A DNA stretch of 64,000 nucleotides, taken from NCBI GenBank assembly GCA_028277105.1, contig JANQHO010000141.1, forward strand, positions 1 to 64,000, written 5' to 3'. The notes under the pieces are model-generated. The model saw nothing but the letters and a program-made list of their open reading frames with translations. It made no database searches and was not told the origin of the DNA. Positions 33,472 to 43,908 of this stretch are shown here, piece by piece. A program made the position numbers and the translations under genes. This DNA comes from Owenweeksia sp. GTDB taxonomy: Bacteria > Bacteroidota > Bacteroidia > Flavobacteriales > Schleiferiaceae. Numbering within the stretch: the stretch's first letter is position 1; every line of letters begins with the position of its first letter.

Positions 33472-34566
33472 TTAAGCCTTTTCCCGGTTTTGCACTTTTA
33501 TCTGAACATTAATGGAATATTTGTGGATAAGCTGAAACAGTTCATGAACCGTTTCCTTATCCAGCATGAGATCTCTCGCCAGTTTTTTACGGTCGTTGAG
33601 AACTTTAAACCACCTTTTCATCTGGAAAATGGTGACCTGGTTTTCTTCCTTCACATCACCGATCTTTTCCACTACTTCAATTCTCCTTTTAAGAATTTCG
33701 AGGAGCTCTGCATCGAGTACATCAATTTCCGAGCGCAATTCTTCCAGGCGGGCAATAAATCGTTCATCATCGATCAACTCATGACGTGTTTCCAGGCTTT
33801 GAATAATTTCCTTTAGCACCAAGGGTGTGATTTGTTGCTCGGCATCACTGAGAGCTTTTTCCGGAGTGACGTGTGTTTCTATCATTAAGCCGTCCATACC
33901 GAGGTCGAGGGCACTTTGGCAAACTTCCCGGATAAGATCCCTTTTGCCGGCTATATGGCTGGGGTCGCATATGATAGGGAGACCGGGTGCCAGCCTTCTC
34001 AATTCAAAGAATACTTCCCACTTAGGTTCGTTCCTGAAAGGGTGGCTTTGATAGGCATAAAATCCCCGGTGTATAGCTGTCAGCTTTTTTATCCCGGCAT
34101 TGTTAATGCGTTCCAGGGCTCCTGCCCAGAGCCCTACTTCTGGATGAATGGGGTTTTTTACCATTACGGGTATGTCCACTCCTTTAAGGGCATCTGCTAT
34201 TTCCTGGACATAAAAGGGGTTTACCGTAGTGCGGGCTCCTATCCATAGCATATCGATCCCAGCTTCAAGGGCTTCTTCAACATGTAAGGCATTAGCCACC
34301 TCTGTGATTACAGGTAAAGAGGTTTCCCTGCCAGCCTGTTTAAGCCATTTGAGAGCCGGTAAGCCTATACCTTCAAAAGTGCCGGGTTTAGTACGGGGCT
34401 TCCATACACCACCTCTTAAAGCGCTGGCTAGCTTTGTTGCAGCAATTTCGCGGGCGGTGCTCATCATCTGCTCTTCGCTTTCCACGCTACAGGGTCCGGC
34501 AATAAGAAGAGGAGCTGACTCTATGCCCAGCCAGTTATGTAGAGGTGAACAGTGTAATTCATTCAT
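33472..34566 (-). CDS. Bifunctional DAHP synthase / chorismate mutase
   Basis: This 364-aa protein joins two enzymes of aromatic amino acid synthesis. Residues ~1-255 are a type I-beta 3-deoxy-7-phosphoheptulonate synthase: LLIAGPCSVESEEQM, RGGVWKPRTKPGTFEG, MVKNPIHPEVGLW and ICDPSHIAGKRD. Residues ~265-360 are an AroQ-type chorismate mutase: LRSEIDVLDAELLEILKRRIEVVEKIG, KVLNDRKKLARD and ELFQLIHKYSI. The fusion order (synthase then mutase) is common in Bacteroidota. Chorismate or prephenate binding to the mutase part may regulate the synthase. It sits just upstream of recJ, 27 bp apart. Confidence 0.95.
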   Translation of the reverse strand: MNELHCSPLHNWLGIESAPLLIAGPCSVESEEQMMSTAREIAATKLASALRGGVWKPRTKPGTFEGIGLPALKWLKQAGRETSLPVITEVANALHVEEALEAGIDMLWIGARTTVNPFYVQEIADALKGVDIPVMVKNPIHPEVGLWAGALERINNAGIKKLTAIHRGFYAYQSHPFRNEPKWEVFFELRRLAPGLPIICDPSHIAGKRDLIREVCQSALDLGMDGLMIETHVTPEKALSDAEQQITPLVLKEIIQSLETRHELIDDERFIARLEELRSEIDVLDAELLEILKRRIEVVEKIGDVKEENQVTIFQMKRWFKVLNDRKKLARDLMLDKETVHELFQLIHKYSINVQIKVQNREKA

Positions 34567-34590
34567 ATTATAATAGCCAACCCCGGTATT

Positions 34591-35394
34591 TTATTTTGGT
34601 TCATGCAGGGCTAGTAGAGGTATGGAAGAGTGGTAAGCTAGTTTTGAAGTGAGGCTTTTGTGAAAAAGGCTTTCAAAAAAGTTATAACGCTTGGTGATAG
34701 CTGAAAGAATATTGGCACCCTTAGCTTCACAGTGATTGAGAATAGCCTCTTCTACATTTTCTTCTCTAACAATCGTATAAGAATGAGGAGCATCTGCCAG
34801 CATGCTTTCTACAAAATCACGGCTACCTGCTTTAGGGCCGTTTTCTCCCTGTATGTGCAGAATCTCGATATTGGCATTGAAAAGGCTGGCAAAAGTCTTC
34901 AATCTTTCCAGGGGCAAGGCTTTTCCTTTCAGGTTGAGGTCGCTGGCCAATACTATGGTTTTGATCTCTTTTAATTCAGATTGGGGAGGAACAACGAGAA
35001 CAGGAATATCAACACTTTGGATGACAGATGCAGCATTCGAGCCAATGAGAAATTCTTCGATTCCACTAGCTCCCTTGGTACCCATCACGATGAGATCAAT
35101 ATCATTTTTTTTGGTCATTTCCTTGATCATGCGGATGGGGTTACCCATTTTTACTATCACATTGTAAGAAACATTGGTATTTTTCACCATCGCTTCGAAA
35201 GCATTCATATTGGTCTCAGCATTTTCTTTCATCACATCCAGCAGGGAAGTGGAAATACTTCTGTCAGAATAGGGTAGGTCATAAGAATTAAAAACGGTAA
35301 TATGAGCGTTGTTTTTCCTGGCTATATCAACAGCAAAAGGCCAGGCAACTTGCGCATTTTCAGAGAAATCTGTAGGAAATAATATGTTTTTCAT
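34591..35394 (-). CDS. Universal stress protein, tandem UspA domains
   Basis: This 267-aa protein consists of two UspA folds. The first, residues 1-141, begins [25 protein letters not shown] and contains the ATP-binding-like GTKGASGIEEFLIGSNAASVI. The second, about 146-267, is more degenerate (IKTIVLASDLN). Usp proteins bind nucleotides and help survival under starvation or oxidative stress. Its ATG overlaps the maeB stop in ATGA, so the two genes are translationally coupled; a metabolic stress link is plausible. Target unknown. Confidence 0.92.
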   Translation of the reverse strand: MKNILFPTDFSENAQVAWPFAVDIARKNNAHITVFNSYDLPYSDRSISTSLLDVMKENAETNMNAFEAMVKNTNVSYNVIVKMGNPIRMIKEMTKKNDIDLIVMGTKGASGIEEFLIGSNAASVIQSVDIPVLVVPPQSELKEIKTIVLASDLNLKGKALPLERLKTFASLFNANIEILHIQGENGPKAGSRDFVESMLADAPHSYTIVREENVEEAILNHCEAKGANILSAITKRYNFFESLFHKSLTSKLAYHSSIPLLALHEPK

Positions 35395-37670
35395 TTTAAG
35401 CTTGATTGTTGTTTTCGGGTTTGAGCGTCTACTGCTGCTAAGGTAACCATATTAACAATTTCTCTGACACTACTTCCCATTTGTAAAACATGTGCAGGGC
35501 GATTTACACCTACTAAAAGAGGGCCCAATGCTTCTGCCGAACCAAAAGACTGTAACATCTTGTAAACAATATTACCGGCAGCGAGATTGGGAAATATAAA
35601 GGTATTGGGTTGATTGGTTACCAATTCGCTAAAGGGAAAATTTTCTTTGAGAAGATCATTATTCAAAGCAAAGTTAGCCTGCATTTCACCATCAACTATT
35701 AAATCGGGGTAATCCCGCCTTAATATGGCCACAGCTTCCTGCATTTTTTTAGAATCAGCGTTGGTATTACTACCAAAGTTGCTGTAAGATAGCATGGCAA
35801 TTTTGGGTTTCATATTGATGCGTCTAATTGTCGTGGCCGTTTGAACGGTAATTTCCACTATTTCCTCTACAGTAGGGTTTTCGTTGATAGTAGTATCAGT
35901 AAAGAACATAGGCCCTCGCTTGGTAAGCAGAATATACATGCCTGCTATTTTCTTAGTTCCGGCTTGAGTTCCTGTCATCTCAAAAACGGGTTTGATCACC
36001 TCTGTGTATTTGCGGGTAGAACCCGATACAAAACCATCGGCATCTCCTGCCTCAACCATAGCTGTACCAAAGTAATTGCGATCCTTCATTTTTTTAATGG
36101 CATCATAGTAAGTAATACCTTTCCTCTTGCGCTTTTCGTACAATATGCCGGCATACCTTTGCAGCCTTTTGTCGGTGTAGGGATCAATGATCGGTAAGTT
36201 TTCGATACCCAGGTTATTTTCTTCGATCAACTGTTGGATTTTTTCCTTGTTACCCAAAAGGATAGGTTGAGCCAGCCCATCTTCAACAATAATCTGTGCG
36301 GCCTTGAGTACTTTGTAATTATCGCCTTCGGCTAAAATGATACGCTGCGGATTTAGCCTTGCTTTTTCCTGAGCCAGGCGGATAAATTTATCATCGCGTC
36401 CTAATCGCTTGATGAGTTCATCCTTGTATTTATCCCAGCTTTCGATAGGTTTCCGGGCTATGCCTGATTCCATGGCCGCTTTAGCTACGGCCGGTGCAAC
36501 AGTATAGATCAGGCGTGGGTCAAAAGGTTTAGGGATGATATAATCCTTTCCAAAACTCAAATTGGTTTTATTGTAGGCCAAATTCACAATTTCAGGCACG
36601 GGCTCTTTGGCCAGGCTGGCAATAGCTTTTACGGCTGCCAGTTTCATGTTTTCGTTTATCTTTCTGGCTCTTACATCCAAAGCTCCCCTGAAGATAAAGG
36701 GAAAGCCCAGTACGTTATTAACTTGGTTGGGATTATCAGAACGCCCGGTAGCCATGATGATATCATCGCGGGCAGCAATAGCTTCTTTATAACTTATCTC
36801 AGGCTCGGGATTGGCCAATGCAAATACGATGGGATCCTGAGCCATTGATCTGACCATAGCCTGATTGAGTATCCCTCCCTTTGAAAGCCCCACAAAGACA
36901 TCGGCTTCTTTAATTACTTCTTCCAGTTGTTCCAGTTCGGTTTCCCTGATAAAATCCTTTTTTTCTTCCGAGAGGTCTTTTCTTTTGTGATTAATAACCC
37001 CTTTACTGTCCAGCATAACCAGGTTTTCCGGGGTAACACCACAGGAAATAAATATACGGGCACAACTGATGGCACTGGCCCCGGCTCCGTTAAAAACTAC
37101 CTTGATTTTTTTGATATCCTTTTTTACAATATCGAGAGCGTTGAGTAAAGCAGCCCCAGTGATAATAGCAGTTCCATGCTGGTCGTCATGCATAACCGGG
37201 ATACCCATTTCATCCTTTAGCCGTTGTTCTATATAGAAGCAATCAGGGGCTTTTATGTCTTCCAGATTAATGCCTCCAAAAGTGGGTTCGAGGGCCTTCA
37301 CAGCATTTATGAATTTTTCGGGATCAGCAGCATCTAGTTCGAGGTCAAAAACATCGATATCAGCAAATATTTTAAAGAGCACTCCTTTGCCTTCCATAAC
37401 GGGTTTTGAGGCTTCAGGCCCAATATTTCCTAGCCCCAGAACAGCAGTTCCGTTGGAGATAACCCCCACGAGGTTGCCTTTTGCAGTATAGCTGTAAACC
37501 TTTTCGGGTTGGTCTTTTATTGCCATACAGGGTTCTGCTACCCCGGGAGAATAAGCAATGGAAAGGTCGCGTTGGCTATTACTCGGTTTTGAAGGGATCA
37601 CTTCAATCTTGCCAGGCCGGCCTTCGCTGTGATAATCAAGTATATCTTGCCGTTTGGATTTTTTGGGCAT
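35391..37670 (-). CDS. maeB: NADP-dependent malic enzyme with phosphotransacetylase-like domain
   Basis: This 759-aa protein is the MaeB type: residues ~10-425 are the malic enzyme ([70 protein letters not shown]), oxidatively decarboxylating malate to pyruvate with NADP+. Residues ~430-759 are a phosphate acetyltransferase-like domain ([38 protein letters not shown]), usually inactive and binding acetyl-CoA as an allosteric regulator. It supplies NADPH and pyruvate. The stop overlaps the usp start. The 55 bp downstream to hflX hold no feature. Confidence 0.95.
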   Translation of the reverse strand: MPKKSKRQDILDYHSEGRPGKIEVIPSKPSNSQRDLSIAYSPGVAEPCMAIKDQPEKVYSYTAKGNLVGVISNGTAVLGLGNIGPEASKPVMEGKGVLFKIFADIDVFDLELDAADPEKFINAVKALEPTFGGINLEDIKAPDCFYIEQRLKDEMGIPVMHDDQHGTAIITGAALLNALDIVKKDIKKIKVVFNGAGASAISCARIFISCGVTPENLVMLDSKGVINHKRKDLSEEKKDFIRETELEQLEEVIKEADVFVGLSKGGILNQAMVRSMAQDPIVFALANPEPEISYKEAIAARDDIIMATGRSDNPNQVNNVLGFPFIFRGALDVRARKINENMKLAAVKAIASLAKEPVPEIVNLAYNKTNLSFGKDYIIPKPFDPRLIYTVAPAVAKAAMESGIARKPIESWDKYKDELIKRLGRDDKFIRLAQEKARLNPQRIILAEGDNYKVLKAAQIIVEDGLAQPILLGNKEKIQQLIEENNLGIENLPIIDPYTDKRLQRYAGILYEKRKRKGITYYDAIKKMKDRNYFGTAMVEAGDADGFVSGSTRKYTEVIKPVFEMTGTQAGTKKIAGMYILLTKRGPMFFTDTTINENPTVEEIVEITVQTATTIRRINMKPKIAMLSYSNFGSNTNADSKKMQEAVAILRRDYPDLIVDGEMQANFALNNDLLKENFPFSELVTNQPNTFIFPNLAAGNIVYKMLQSFGSAEALGPLLVGVNRPAHVLQMGSSVREIVNMVTLAAVDAQTRKQQSSLK

Positions 37671-37725
37671 AAGCAGGGTTTTTGCTTGGGGAAGCTAAAG
37701 GTAAATCAAACTGTAGGAATTAGGC

Positions 37726-38919
37726 TTAGTATAGAAAATTATTATAAGGAAAGCGCGTAGCATGTAGTTCAGCTACCATTTCATAAAGGCGGTTTTTCAA
37801 CTCTTCGACATTCTCCTTTTGAGTGGCCGAGATGAAAACAACATTATTGCCTGTTTTAGCAATCCAGCTTCGTTTCCAGTCATCGAGGTTAAAATTTTCT
37901 TTGGAGTAAGGGGAAAGATCCCCTTTTTCGCGTTGTAGGTAGTTAAAAGCGTCAATTTTATTGAACACCATTAAAGTAGGTTTATCCTGTTTATCTATTT
38001 CGGCAATAGTTTGATCAACAGTTTCGATGTGCTCTTCAAAATTGGGATGGGAAATATCCACCACGTGTACCAATACATCTGCTTCCCTTACTTCATCCAG
38101 GGTTGATTTAAATGATTCTACCAACTGGGTGGGTAGCTTGCGAATAAACCCCACAGTATCGGTGAGTAAAAAGGGCAGGTTTTCGATCACTACTTTCCTA
38201 ACGGTAGTATCGAGGGTAGCAAAGAGTTTATTTTCGGCAAACACCTCTGATTTACTGAGTAAATTCATAATGGTGCTTTTACCTACATTGGTGTATCCTA
38301 CCAGTGCTACCCTGATCAGCGAGCCGCGGTTTCCCCTCTGTACGGCCATTTGCTTATCAATTTTTTTCAGCTTGTCTTTGAGCAACGAAATTTTGTCGCG
38401 GATAATCCTGCGGTCGGTTTCGATTTCGCGTTCTCCCGGTCCTTTCATCCCAATACCTCCTTTTTGTTTGCTGAGGTGAGTCCACATATTAGTAAGGCGG
38501 GGCAAAAGGTATTGGTACTGGGCCAGTTCAACCTGAGTGGCTGCATAAGAGGTTTGGGCACGTGAGGCAAAAATATCGAGTATGAGGTTGGTGCGATCCA
38601 AAACCTTACAATTGAAGATAAGCTCTATGTTTTTTATTTGTGAGGGGCTCAGCTCATCGTCAAAAATGGCTATGTCTATTTTATTCTCCCGGATATAGCC
38701 GGCAATTTCACTGATCTTTCCCGCGCCTAAAAATGTTTTGGGATTGGGCTGGTTCAACTTTTGGGTAAATCTTTTTACCGTAACAGCCCCGGCCGTATCC
38801 GCCAGAAACTCCAGCTCATCCAGGTATTCCACCAATTTTTCCTCAGGTTGATACAGATGTATCACCCCAATTAATACGGCAGATTCACGTTTATTTTTTA
38901 AGATTTGAGTTTCCGTCAT
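37726..38919 (-). CDS. hflX: GTPase HflX
   Basis: This 397-aa protein has the HflX N-terminal domain (KTFLGAGKISEIAGYI), the family hallmark GGIGMKGPGEREIETDRR (residues 154-171), a coiled helix, then the G domain with the P-loop GYTNVGKST at 208-216, DTVGFI and NKID. HflX binds the 50S ribosomal subunit and can split stalled or stressed ribosomes. Length is typical. It lies downstream of the 4-TM gene on the same strand with a 6-bp gap, so the two are likely co-transcribed. Confidence 0.95.
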   Translation of the reverse strand: MTETQILKNKRESAVLIGVIHLYQPEEKLVEYLDELEFLADTAGAVTVKRFTQKLNQPNPKTFLGAGKISEIAGYIRENKIDIAIFDDELSPSQIKNIELIFNCKVLDRTNLILDIFASRAQTSYAATQVELAQYQYLLPRLTNMWTHLSKQKGGIGMKGPGEREIETDRRIIRDKISLLKDKLKKIDKQMAVQRGNRGSLIRVALVGYTNVGKSTIMNLLSKSEVFAENKLFATLDTTVRKVVIENLPFLLTDTVGFIRKLPTQLVESFKSTLDEVREADVLVHVVDISHPNFEEHIETVDQTIAEIDKQDKPTLMVFNKIDAFNYLQREKGDLSPYSKENFNLDDWKRSWIAKTGNNVVFISATQKENVEELKNRLYEMVAELHATRFPYNNFLY

Positions 38920-38925
38920 AGAAAA

Positions 38926-39360
38926 TTAGCCTATCCAAGCATCCCAGGGAATGCGAGACAAAGCCAGGAGCAGCCCTATAATATAGAAAACAGACAGGGT
39001 TCTGAACTTTTTCGCGGGCTCATTGCTTCTTTTGGCTTTAGAATACCCAATAGTAACCAATACAACCGCTAATATCATAACACTGATGTGTTCTACCGCA
39101 TAAAAGCGGTTTATACTGTCAGACATTACTTCACCACTTTTTAAAGCGGTTTTAACTACCGGGCTGATAAAGTACAAGACAAGGCCGAATACAAGCTGCA
39201 AATGAACTAACGTAATGGTAATCAGCGCCAGCCTTTTATCTCCACCGGTAAAGCTTTTCTTTTGAGCAGCTTTAGCCAGGAAAACGATCACTGAAAGTAA
39301 CAACAACAGCAAGACTAAATAAGCCGAATAGGAATGCAGGTGTTTAAAACCGGTATACAT
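38926..39360 (-). CDS. Four-helix membrane protein (cytochrome b-like, Bacteroidota)
   Basis: This 144-aa protein has four hydrophobic helices at about residues 10-30, 43-67, 85-106 and 122-140. Histidines on the helices (KHLHSYSAYL, TLVHLQLVFG, YAVEHISVMI) could ligate haem, which is why relatives are often labelled cytochrome b; haem binding is unproven. There is no signal peptide besides the first helix. The gene is six bases upstream of hflX and 26 bases downstream of the hypothetical gene at 39387, so it may be part of a three-gene unit. Confidence 0.65.
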   Translation of the reverse strand: MYTGFKHLHSYSAYLVLLLLLLSVIVFLAKAAQKKSFTGGDKRLALITITLVHLQLVFGLVLYFISPVVKTALKSGEVMSDSINRFYAVEHISVMILAVVLVTIGYSKAKRSNEPAKKFRTLSVFYIIGLLLALSRIPWDAWIG

Positions 39361-39386
39361 GGATAGTTTTTAGACAAAGGTAGCAA

Positions 39387-39890
39387 TTAAGCTATCTCGG
39401 AGTCTGTTGAGACTTTACCTTTGTTTTGCAGGCTTACCCTTTCCAGGGAATCGACAACGTATCTGAACTTTTTAAGTGGAACAAAGCTAAGATCAAATCT
39501 GCGTATTTTTTTTGCTCCGCTATTTGTTTTGAGATGAATAATGAGAACTTTTTGGAAAAATCCTTGCTTGATCTCAAAATCGTAAATAATTCTTTTAGGG
39601 AATTCGTAACGGGTTTTAGTCTTTCTGTCAAATTTATTGAGCAAGCTTACCAATGGGCGGGATTTGATATGGATAATCTCATAATCATCCTCGTAACTGA
39701 AGTAATTTACTCTTACTGAAGACAAAGCAATAATAAAAATTCCACTGATAATTGCCGGGACGTGATTGTTGAAATAGTTGCTTAAATAACCTGGTATTTG
39801 TGAGAGGATAATATCGCCTAATAAAACGAGTATTAAAACAACCAAAACAATCCGAAAGAAAGTAAAAGTTCCTTTATTATTTACAGCCAT
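39387..39890 (-). CDS. Two-helix membrane protein with PH-like cytoplasmic domain (hypothetical)
   Basis: This 167-aa protein has two membrane helices (FRIVLVVLILVLLGDIIL and AIISGIFIIALSSV) in the first 60 residues. About 100 polar residues with alternating strands follow (YEIIHIKSRPLVSL, YDFEIKQGFFQKVLIIHLKT, RRFDLSFVPLKKFRYVVDSL). This resembles bacterial PH-like membrane proteins, but I do not recognise a named family. It is the first gene of the minus-strand run toward hflX. The 212 bp upstream (39891-40102) contain the terminator of the next gene and no ORF. Confidence 0.6.
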   Translation of the reverse strand: MAVNNKGTFTFFRIVLVVLILVLLGDIILSQIPGYLSNYFNNHVPAIISGIFIIALSSVRVNYFSYEDDYEIIHIKSRPLVSLLNKFDRKTKTRYEFPKRIIYDFEIKQGFFQKVLIIHLKTNSGAKKIRRFDLSFVPLKKFRYVVDSLERVSLQNKGKVSTDSEIA

Positions 39891-40052
39891 ATTTGAGAAA
39901 TAGGTCAGGCAAATATATAGGGTACAGTCGGTGTAAGCAATGAAATTTACAAATTATTATTAATACTTAATTATCAGTTCAAAGAAAATAGGTAAATGCG
40001 AGCACAATATGTTATTGTTTCATAGACTTTTGAAGGGTAAGGTTGTAAAATA

Positions 40053-40083
40053 TTAAAACCCTCAAAAAATTTGAGGGTTTTAA
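40053..40083. terminator. Bidirectional terminator
   Basis: TTAAAACCCTCAAA and TTTGAGGGTTTTAA arms around AAA form a stable stem with A/T runs on both sides. It ends the coiled-coil gene (stop at 40103) on the minus strand. Confidence 0.8.
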
Positions 40084-40102
40084 AGTTTAGCGATATTTTA
40101 CC

Positions 40103-40972
40103 TTAATCGATAACTATAACCAGATATCTGGTAGTCTTCCAAAACAGATCGGATTTGATAATCTCAATTGAGGTTACTCTTTCATCTTCTTTGCCCCATT
40201 GGTAGCTGCCTGAAGGGTGACTACTGATGAGCTTTACATCTTTTTCATCAGCATCAAGAGGGATGCTATTGGTTTTAGTGATGTCAATGCGGGTAAAGTA
40301 TTCCTTGTTAAAGTCATCCGCCAGAGTTTTGGTACGGCCTATGCCTATGAGCCCACCCTTTTTATCTACCACTTCATTTTCTTCAAGGTCTTCAAAGCTG
40401 CCAATAGCATAATAAGCCGTGTTGAGTTCTTCGGTCTGTTCTTTTATTTTTTGCTGCTTTAAGCGGTTCTCTTCTTTCACAGAAGCCAGGTTAGCATTAA
40501 GCTTTTCCATTTCAAAATTCATGGAAGCTAAATTTTCCTTGAGTTGCAGAACTTGTTGGTCTTTTTCTTCAATCTGATTGTTGAGGTTTGCTACCAGCTT
40601 TTTGAACTTGCCTACTTCATAGCTATAGCGGCCAATCTTTTCATTCAGTTTGGCAATGGTTTCTTTGTTTTCCGATAGCAGGCTGTTTATAGCCTCTACA
40701 TCGTTTAATATTGACTCTTCTGCATTGGTTGAGCTTTCTACACCTCCTTCGGCAGCTACCTGTATTGATTCTTCTCTCTGGCGTATGGAGGCAAGATTTT
40801 CCTGGATAATAGTAAATGATTCAAAATAGTCGCTTAGTAGAGAGTCTAACTCATTCTTTTCCTGAGAGAGTTCTTTATTCTCTTGTGTGAGACGGGCATT
40901 TTCCTTTTTCAATTCGCCATTACAGGCGATGATAAATGGAATTGAGACCAGGGCAATTAAGAGTTTTTTCAT
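40103..40972 (-). CDS. Coiled-coil lipoprotein
   Basis: This 289-aa protein has a lipoprotein signal (MKKLLIALVSIPFIIAC, lipid cysteine at 17). A long heptad-rich coiled coil follows, from ~22 to ~200, with two segments separated by a short acidic/serine linker (GGVESSTNAEESI), then a small C-terminal domain (AYYAIGSFEDLEENEVVDKKGG … SIPLDADEKDVKLISSHPSGSYQW). The C-terminal pattern is common in Bacteroidota hypothetical lipoproteins; I know no function. A structural or scaffolding envelope role is likely. It is a single gene between a terminator and pgi. Confidence 0.75.
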   Translation of the reverse strand: MKKLLIALVSIPFIIACNGELKKENARLTQENKELSQEKNELDSLLSDYFESFTIIQENLASIRQREESIQVAAEGGVESSTNAEESILNDVEAINSLLSENKETIAKLNEKIGRYSYEVGKFKKLVANLNNQIEEKDQQVLQLKENLASMNFEMEKLNANLASVKEENRLKQQKIKEQTEELNTAYYAIGSFEDLEENEVVDKKGGLIGIGRTKTLADDFNKEYFTRIDITKTNSIPLDADEKDVKLISSHPSGSYQWGKEDERVTSIEIIKSDLFWKTTRYLVIVID

Positions 40973-41071
40973 GGCTACAGTTATTAATGAGTTTCAATAA
41001 TAATTAGAATTCCAGACCTAATGCAAATAAGACCAATAAATTTTCATTAAAGATAAAAAAGAGAGAGGGGG

Positions 41072-42724
41072 CTATTTTGTATTAAGCTGATTTTTAAGGT
41101 AATAATTAATAAGGCCCCTGGTTGAGCTATCGTGTTGGGGAGCTTGTTTATTGTCTTTGAGTATAGGCAGGATATCACCCGCCAATTTTTTGCCTAACTC
41201 TACCCCCCACTGGTCGAAGGAAAAGATATTCCAGATGACCCCCTGAACGAAAATTTTATGTTCGTAGCAAGCTATAAGTTTGCCAATAGTTTCGGGATCG
41301 GGAAGAGAAGCGAGAATCGTAGTGGTTGGCTTGTTTCCTTTAAAGATGCGATACACTGCTTGTTTTTTATACAGTTTGTCCTCTTTATTAAGACCGGTTT
41401 CGGCTATAATCTCATCAGCGCTTTTACCTTTCATCAAGGCTTCGGTTTGGGCAAAGAAATTGGCCATTAATATATGGTGCTGGCTTTGTTCATAGTGCGA
41501 ATTACAGAAGCCAATAAAATCACAGGGGATAAACCTGGTACCCTGATGGATCAGTTGAAAGAAGGCATGTTGCCCGTTAGTCCCTGGTTCACCCCAAATT
41601 ACCGGGCCGGTATGATAGTTTACCTCTATGCCCTCACGGCTGATATATTTTCCGTTACTTTCCATATTTGCCTGCTGGAAATAACTGGCAAAATGGCTGA
41701 GGTTCTGGTAATAAGGAATGATGGCTTCGGTTTCTGCCCCCAGGAAGTTGGTATTCCATATTCCTATGGCAGCCATTAGCATAGGAATATTTTCTGAGAA
41801 TTCGCTCTTTCTGAAGTGTTCATCCATGCGGTGGGCTCCTTTTAACAATTTTTCAAAATTGTTATATCCCAAGCCGCAGCAGAGGGACAAACCTATAGCT
41901 GACCACAAGGAGTAGCGTCCGCCTACCCAATCCCAGAAAACAAACATGTTTCCTGGATCAATGCCAAATGCTTTTACTTTATTAACATTGGTAGAAACAG
42001 CTACAAAATGAGCGGGGATATCTTCCTCTGAAGCGGTTTGTACAAACCAGTTTTTAGCTGCGCGGGCATTAGCCATGGTTTCCTGGGTGGTAAACGATTT
42101 GGAAGCTATGATAAAAAGGGTAGTTTCAGGCTTTAATTTTTTAGTAGTTTCGGCAAGGTGGGCTCCATCTACATTTGAGACAAAGTGACAATTGATATGA
42201 GGTATATGGTAAGGCCTCAGAGCTTCATAAACCATCAGAGGCCCCAGGTCTGAGCCACCAATACCAATATTTACTACGTCAGTAATAGGTTGACCGGTAT
42301 AACCTTTCCATTCTCCGGAGATCAGCCTAGCAGAAAAGGCTTTCATCTTAGATTGTACTTTCTTTATATCGGGCATTACATCTTTGCCATCGGTGAGAAC
42401 TACCTCTCCGGTGAAATTTCGCAAAGCAGTATGTAAAACAGCCCGGTTTTCTGTTTCATTTATCCGTTCTCCGGCAAACATGCTTTCAATAGCTTCTTGC
42501 ACTTTGCACTCTTTCATCAAATCGTTGAGTAAATTCAGAGTAGTAGTGGTAATAAGATTTTTGGAAAAGTCAAAAAGTATATCGTCCATAGTGAGCGACA
42601 GCTTCTTGAAACGAAGGGGCTCGTTAAAAAAAAGTGACCTTAGTTTTAAACTGTTGAATTCTTCTTTGTGTTGATATAATTTTTTCCAGGCATTAGTAGT
42701 GCTTGGGTCAATTTTTTGGAGCAT
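41072..42724 (-). CDS. pgi: Glucose-6-phosphate isomerase
   Basis: This 550-aa enzyme interconverts glucose-6-phosphate and fructose-6-phosphate in the cytoplasm. Signatures include [20 protein letters not shown], the phosphate-binding [47 protein letters not shown] with the catalytic residues, and the C-terminal [12 protein letters not shown]. Length and order are typical of the E. coli-type enzyme. It is divergently oriented from the desaturase gene, with 77 bp between their starts. Confidence 0.97.
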   Translation of the reverse strand: MLQKIDPSTTNAWKKLYQHKEEFNSLKLRSLFFNEPLRFKKLSLTMDDILFDFSKNLITTTTLNLLNDLMKECKVQEAIESMFAGERINETENRAVLHTALRNFTGEVVLTDGKDVMPDIKKVQSKMKAFSARLISGEWKGYTGQPITDVVNIGIGGSDLGPLMVYEALRPYHIPHINCHFVSNVDGAHLAETTKKLKPETTLFIIASKSFTTQETMANARAAKNWFVQTASEEDIPAHFVAVSTNVNKVKAFGIDPGNMFVFWDWVGGRYSLWSAIGLSLCCGLGYNNFEKLLKGAHRMDEHFRKSEFSENIPMLMAAIGIWNTNFLGAETEAIIPYYQNLSHFASYFQQANMESNGKYISREGIEVNYHTGPVIWGEPGTNGQHAFFQLIHQGTRFIPCDFIGFCNSHYEQSQHHILMANFFAQTEALMKGKSADEIIAETGLNKEDKLYKKQAVYRIFKGNKPTTTILASLPDPETIGKLIACYEHKIFVQGVIWNIFSFDQWGVELGKKLAGDILPILKDNKQAPQHDSSTRGLINYYLKNQLNTK

Positions 42725-42741
42725 ATTAGCAGCTTTGGGGA

Positions 42742-42749
42742 CAAAAATA
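42742..42749 (-). promoter_or_regulatory. -7 box of pgi
   Basis: The minus strand reads TATTTTTG, an exact TAnnTTTG match, 17 bp before the pgi ATG. A TTG lies 16 bp further upstream (42766-42768), short for a -33 element. Confidence 0.5.
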
Positions 42750-42801
42750 ATTTTTCAGTCCTTTGCAAGCGTTTTTCTTAATTAAATAATAAGTATTCAG
42801 G

Positions 42802-43908
42802 ATGGGAGGATCCCCTGTTAGTCTGAGGTTTTCAAGAGCGGGCAAAGAATCATTTAACAAAATAGTCAGTGCTAGGGTAAGGGCCTATTTTGAACAAAAC
42901 AATATCACTACAAAAGCTAATGCCGTAATGGTAATCAAAACCATTATAATGACATTGATCTATGTAGGGCCGCTCTTAACAATGTTAATAGCTGATACAG
43001 GCGTAATTTTAACTCAAGTACTTTTTTTGGTAATGGGTATGGGTATGGCAGGTGTGGGCATGAGTGTGATGCATGATGCTAATCACGGAGCCTACAGCCG
43101 TTATAATTGGGTGAATAAACTGATAGGTTCCAGTATTTATTTTATCAGTGGTAATGTTACAACCTGGAAGGTACAGCACAATATCATGCATCACACTTTT
43201 ACCAATGTGGAAGGGCACGATGAAGATATTGACTCCAGTGGCTTGCTGAGGCTACATCCTTCCCAGGAGTGGAAACCTGTATTTCGTTATCAGGTTTGGT
43301 ACGGCCCTATCCTTTATGGCTTGATGACCTTAAACTGGGTGGCTTTTAAAGATTTTAAGCAGTTGCTGGATTATCGTAAAAGAGGAGTAGGAGGGGTGCA
43401 AAAGCTCTCTATGAAGAAAGAGTGGTTTATACTGATCGCTTCCAAAGCTATTTATTTTTTCATCTTTCTGGCTTTACCAATAATCATTATGAGTATTAGC
43501 TGGTACTGGGTAGTTTTGGGTTTCATCATTATGCATTTTATTTCAGGAGTAGTGTTGAGCTTTATTTTCCAACTGGCTCATGTTGTGGGTGAAGTAGATA
43601 ATCCTGCAGCACCTGAAAGCGGTAAGATCGAAGATGAATGGATGGAACACCAGCTGCGGACAACGGCTAATTTTTCTCCAAATTCAAAATGGATAGGCTG
43701 GTATGTAGGAGGATTAAATCACCAAATAGAACACCACCTGTTTCCCAATATATGCCATGTTCACTATCCGGCTATTGCCAAGATAGTTAAGAAAACAGCC
43801 GATGAATTTGGCTTACCCTATCACGAGCAACCTAATTTTTTGAAAGCTCTGCGCTCCCATTTTAAATTTCTCATTGAGATGGGCAGGCCGCCTTTGGCTA
43901 TCCGTTAA
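42802..43908 (+). CDS. Membrane fatty acid desaturase
   Basis: This 368-aa integral membrane di-iron desaturase has the three histidine boxes HDANH (91-95), HNIMHH (126-131) and QIEHH (308-312), with membrane helices around 40-90 and 205-260. The third box with Q in place of H is typical of front-end (delta-5/delta-6-like) acyl-lipid or acyl-CoA desaturases, but there is no fused cytochrome b5 domain, so electrons come from a separate ferredoxin or similar. It adjusts membrane fluidity by adding double bonds. Positional specificity cannot be fixed from sequence. It overlaps the convergent nfu gene by 11 bp. Confidence 0.9.
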   Translation: MGGSPVSLRFSRAGKESFNKIVSARVRAYFEQNNITTKANAVMVIKTIIMTLIYVGPLLTMLIADTGVILTQVLFLVMGMGMAGVGMSVMHDANHGAYSRYNWVNKLIGSSIYFISGNVTTWKVQHNIMHHTFTNVEGHDEDIDSSGLLRLHPSQEWKPVFRYQVWYGPILYGLMTLNWVAFKDFKQLLDYRKRGVGGVQKLSMKKEWFILIASKAIYFFIFLALPIIIMSISWYWVVLGFIIMHFISGVVLSFIFQLAHVVGEVDNPAAPESGKIEDEWMEHQLRTTANFSPNSKWIGWYVGGLNHQIEHHLFPNICHVHYPAIAKIVKKTADEFGLPYHEQPNFLKALRSHFKFLIEMGRPPLAIR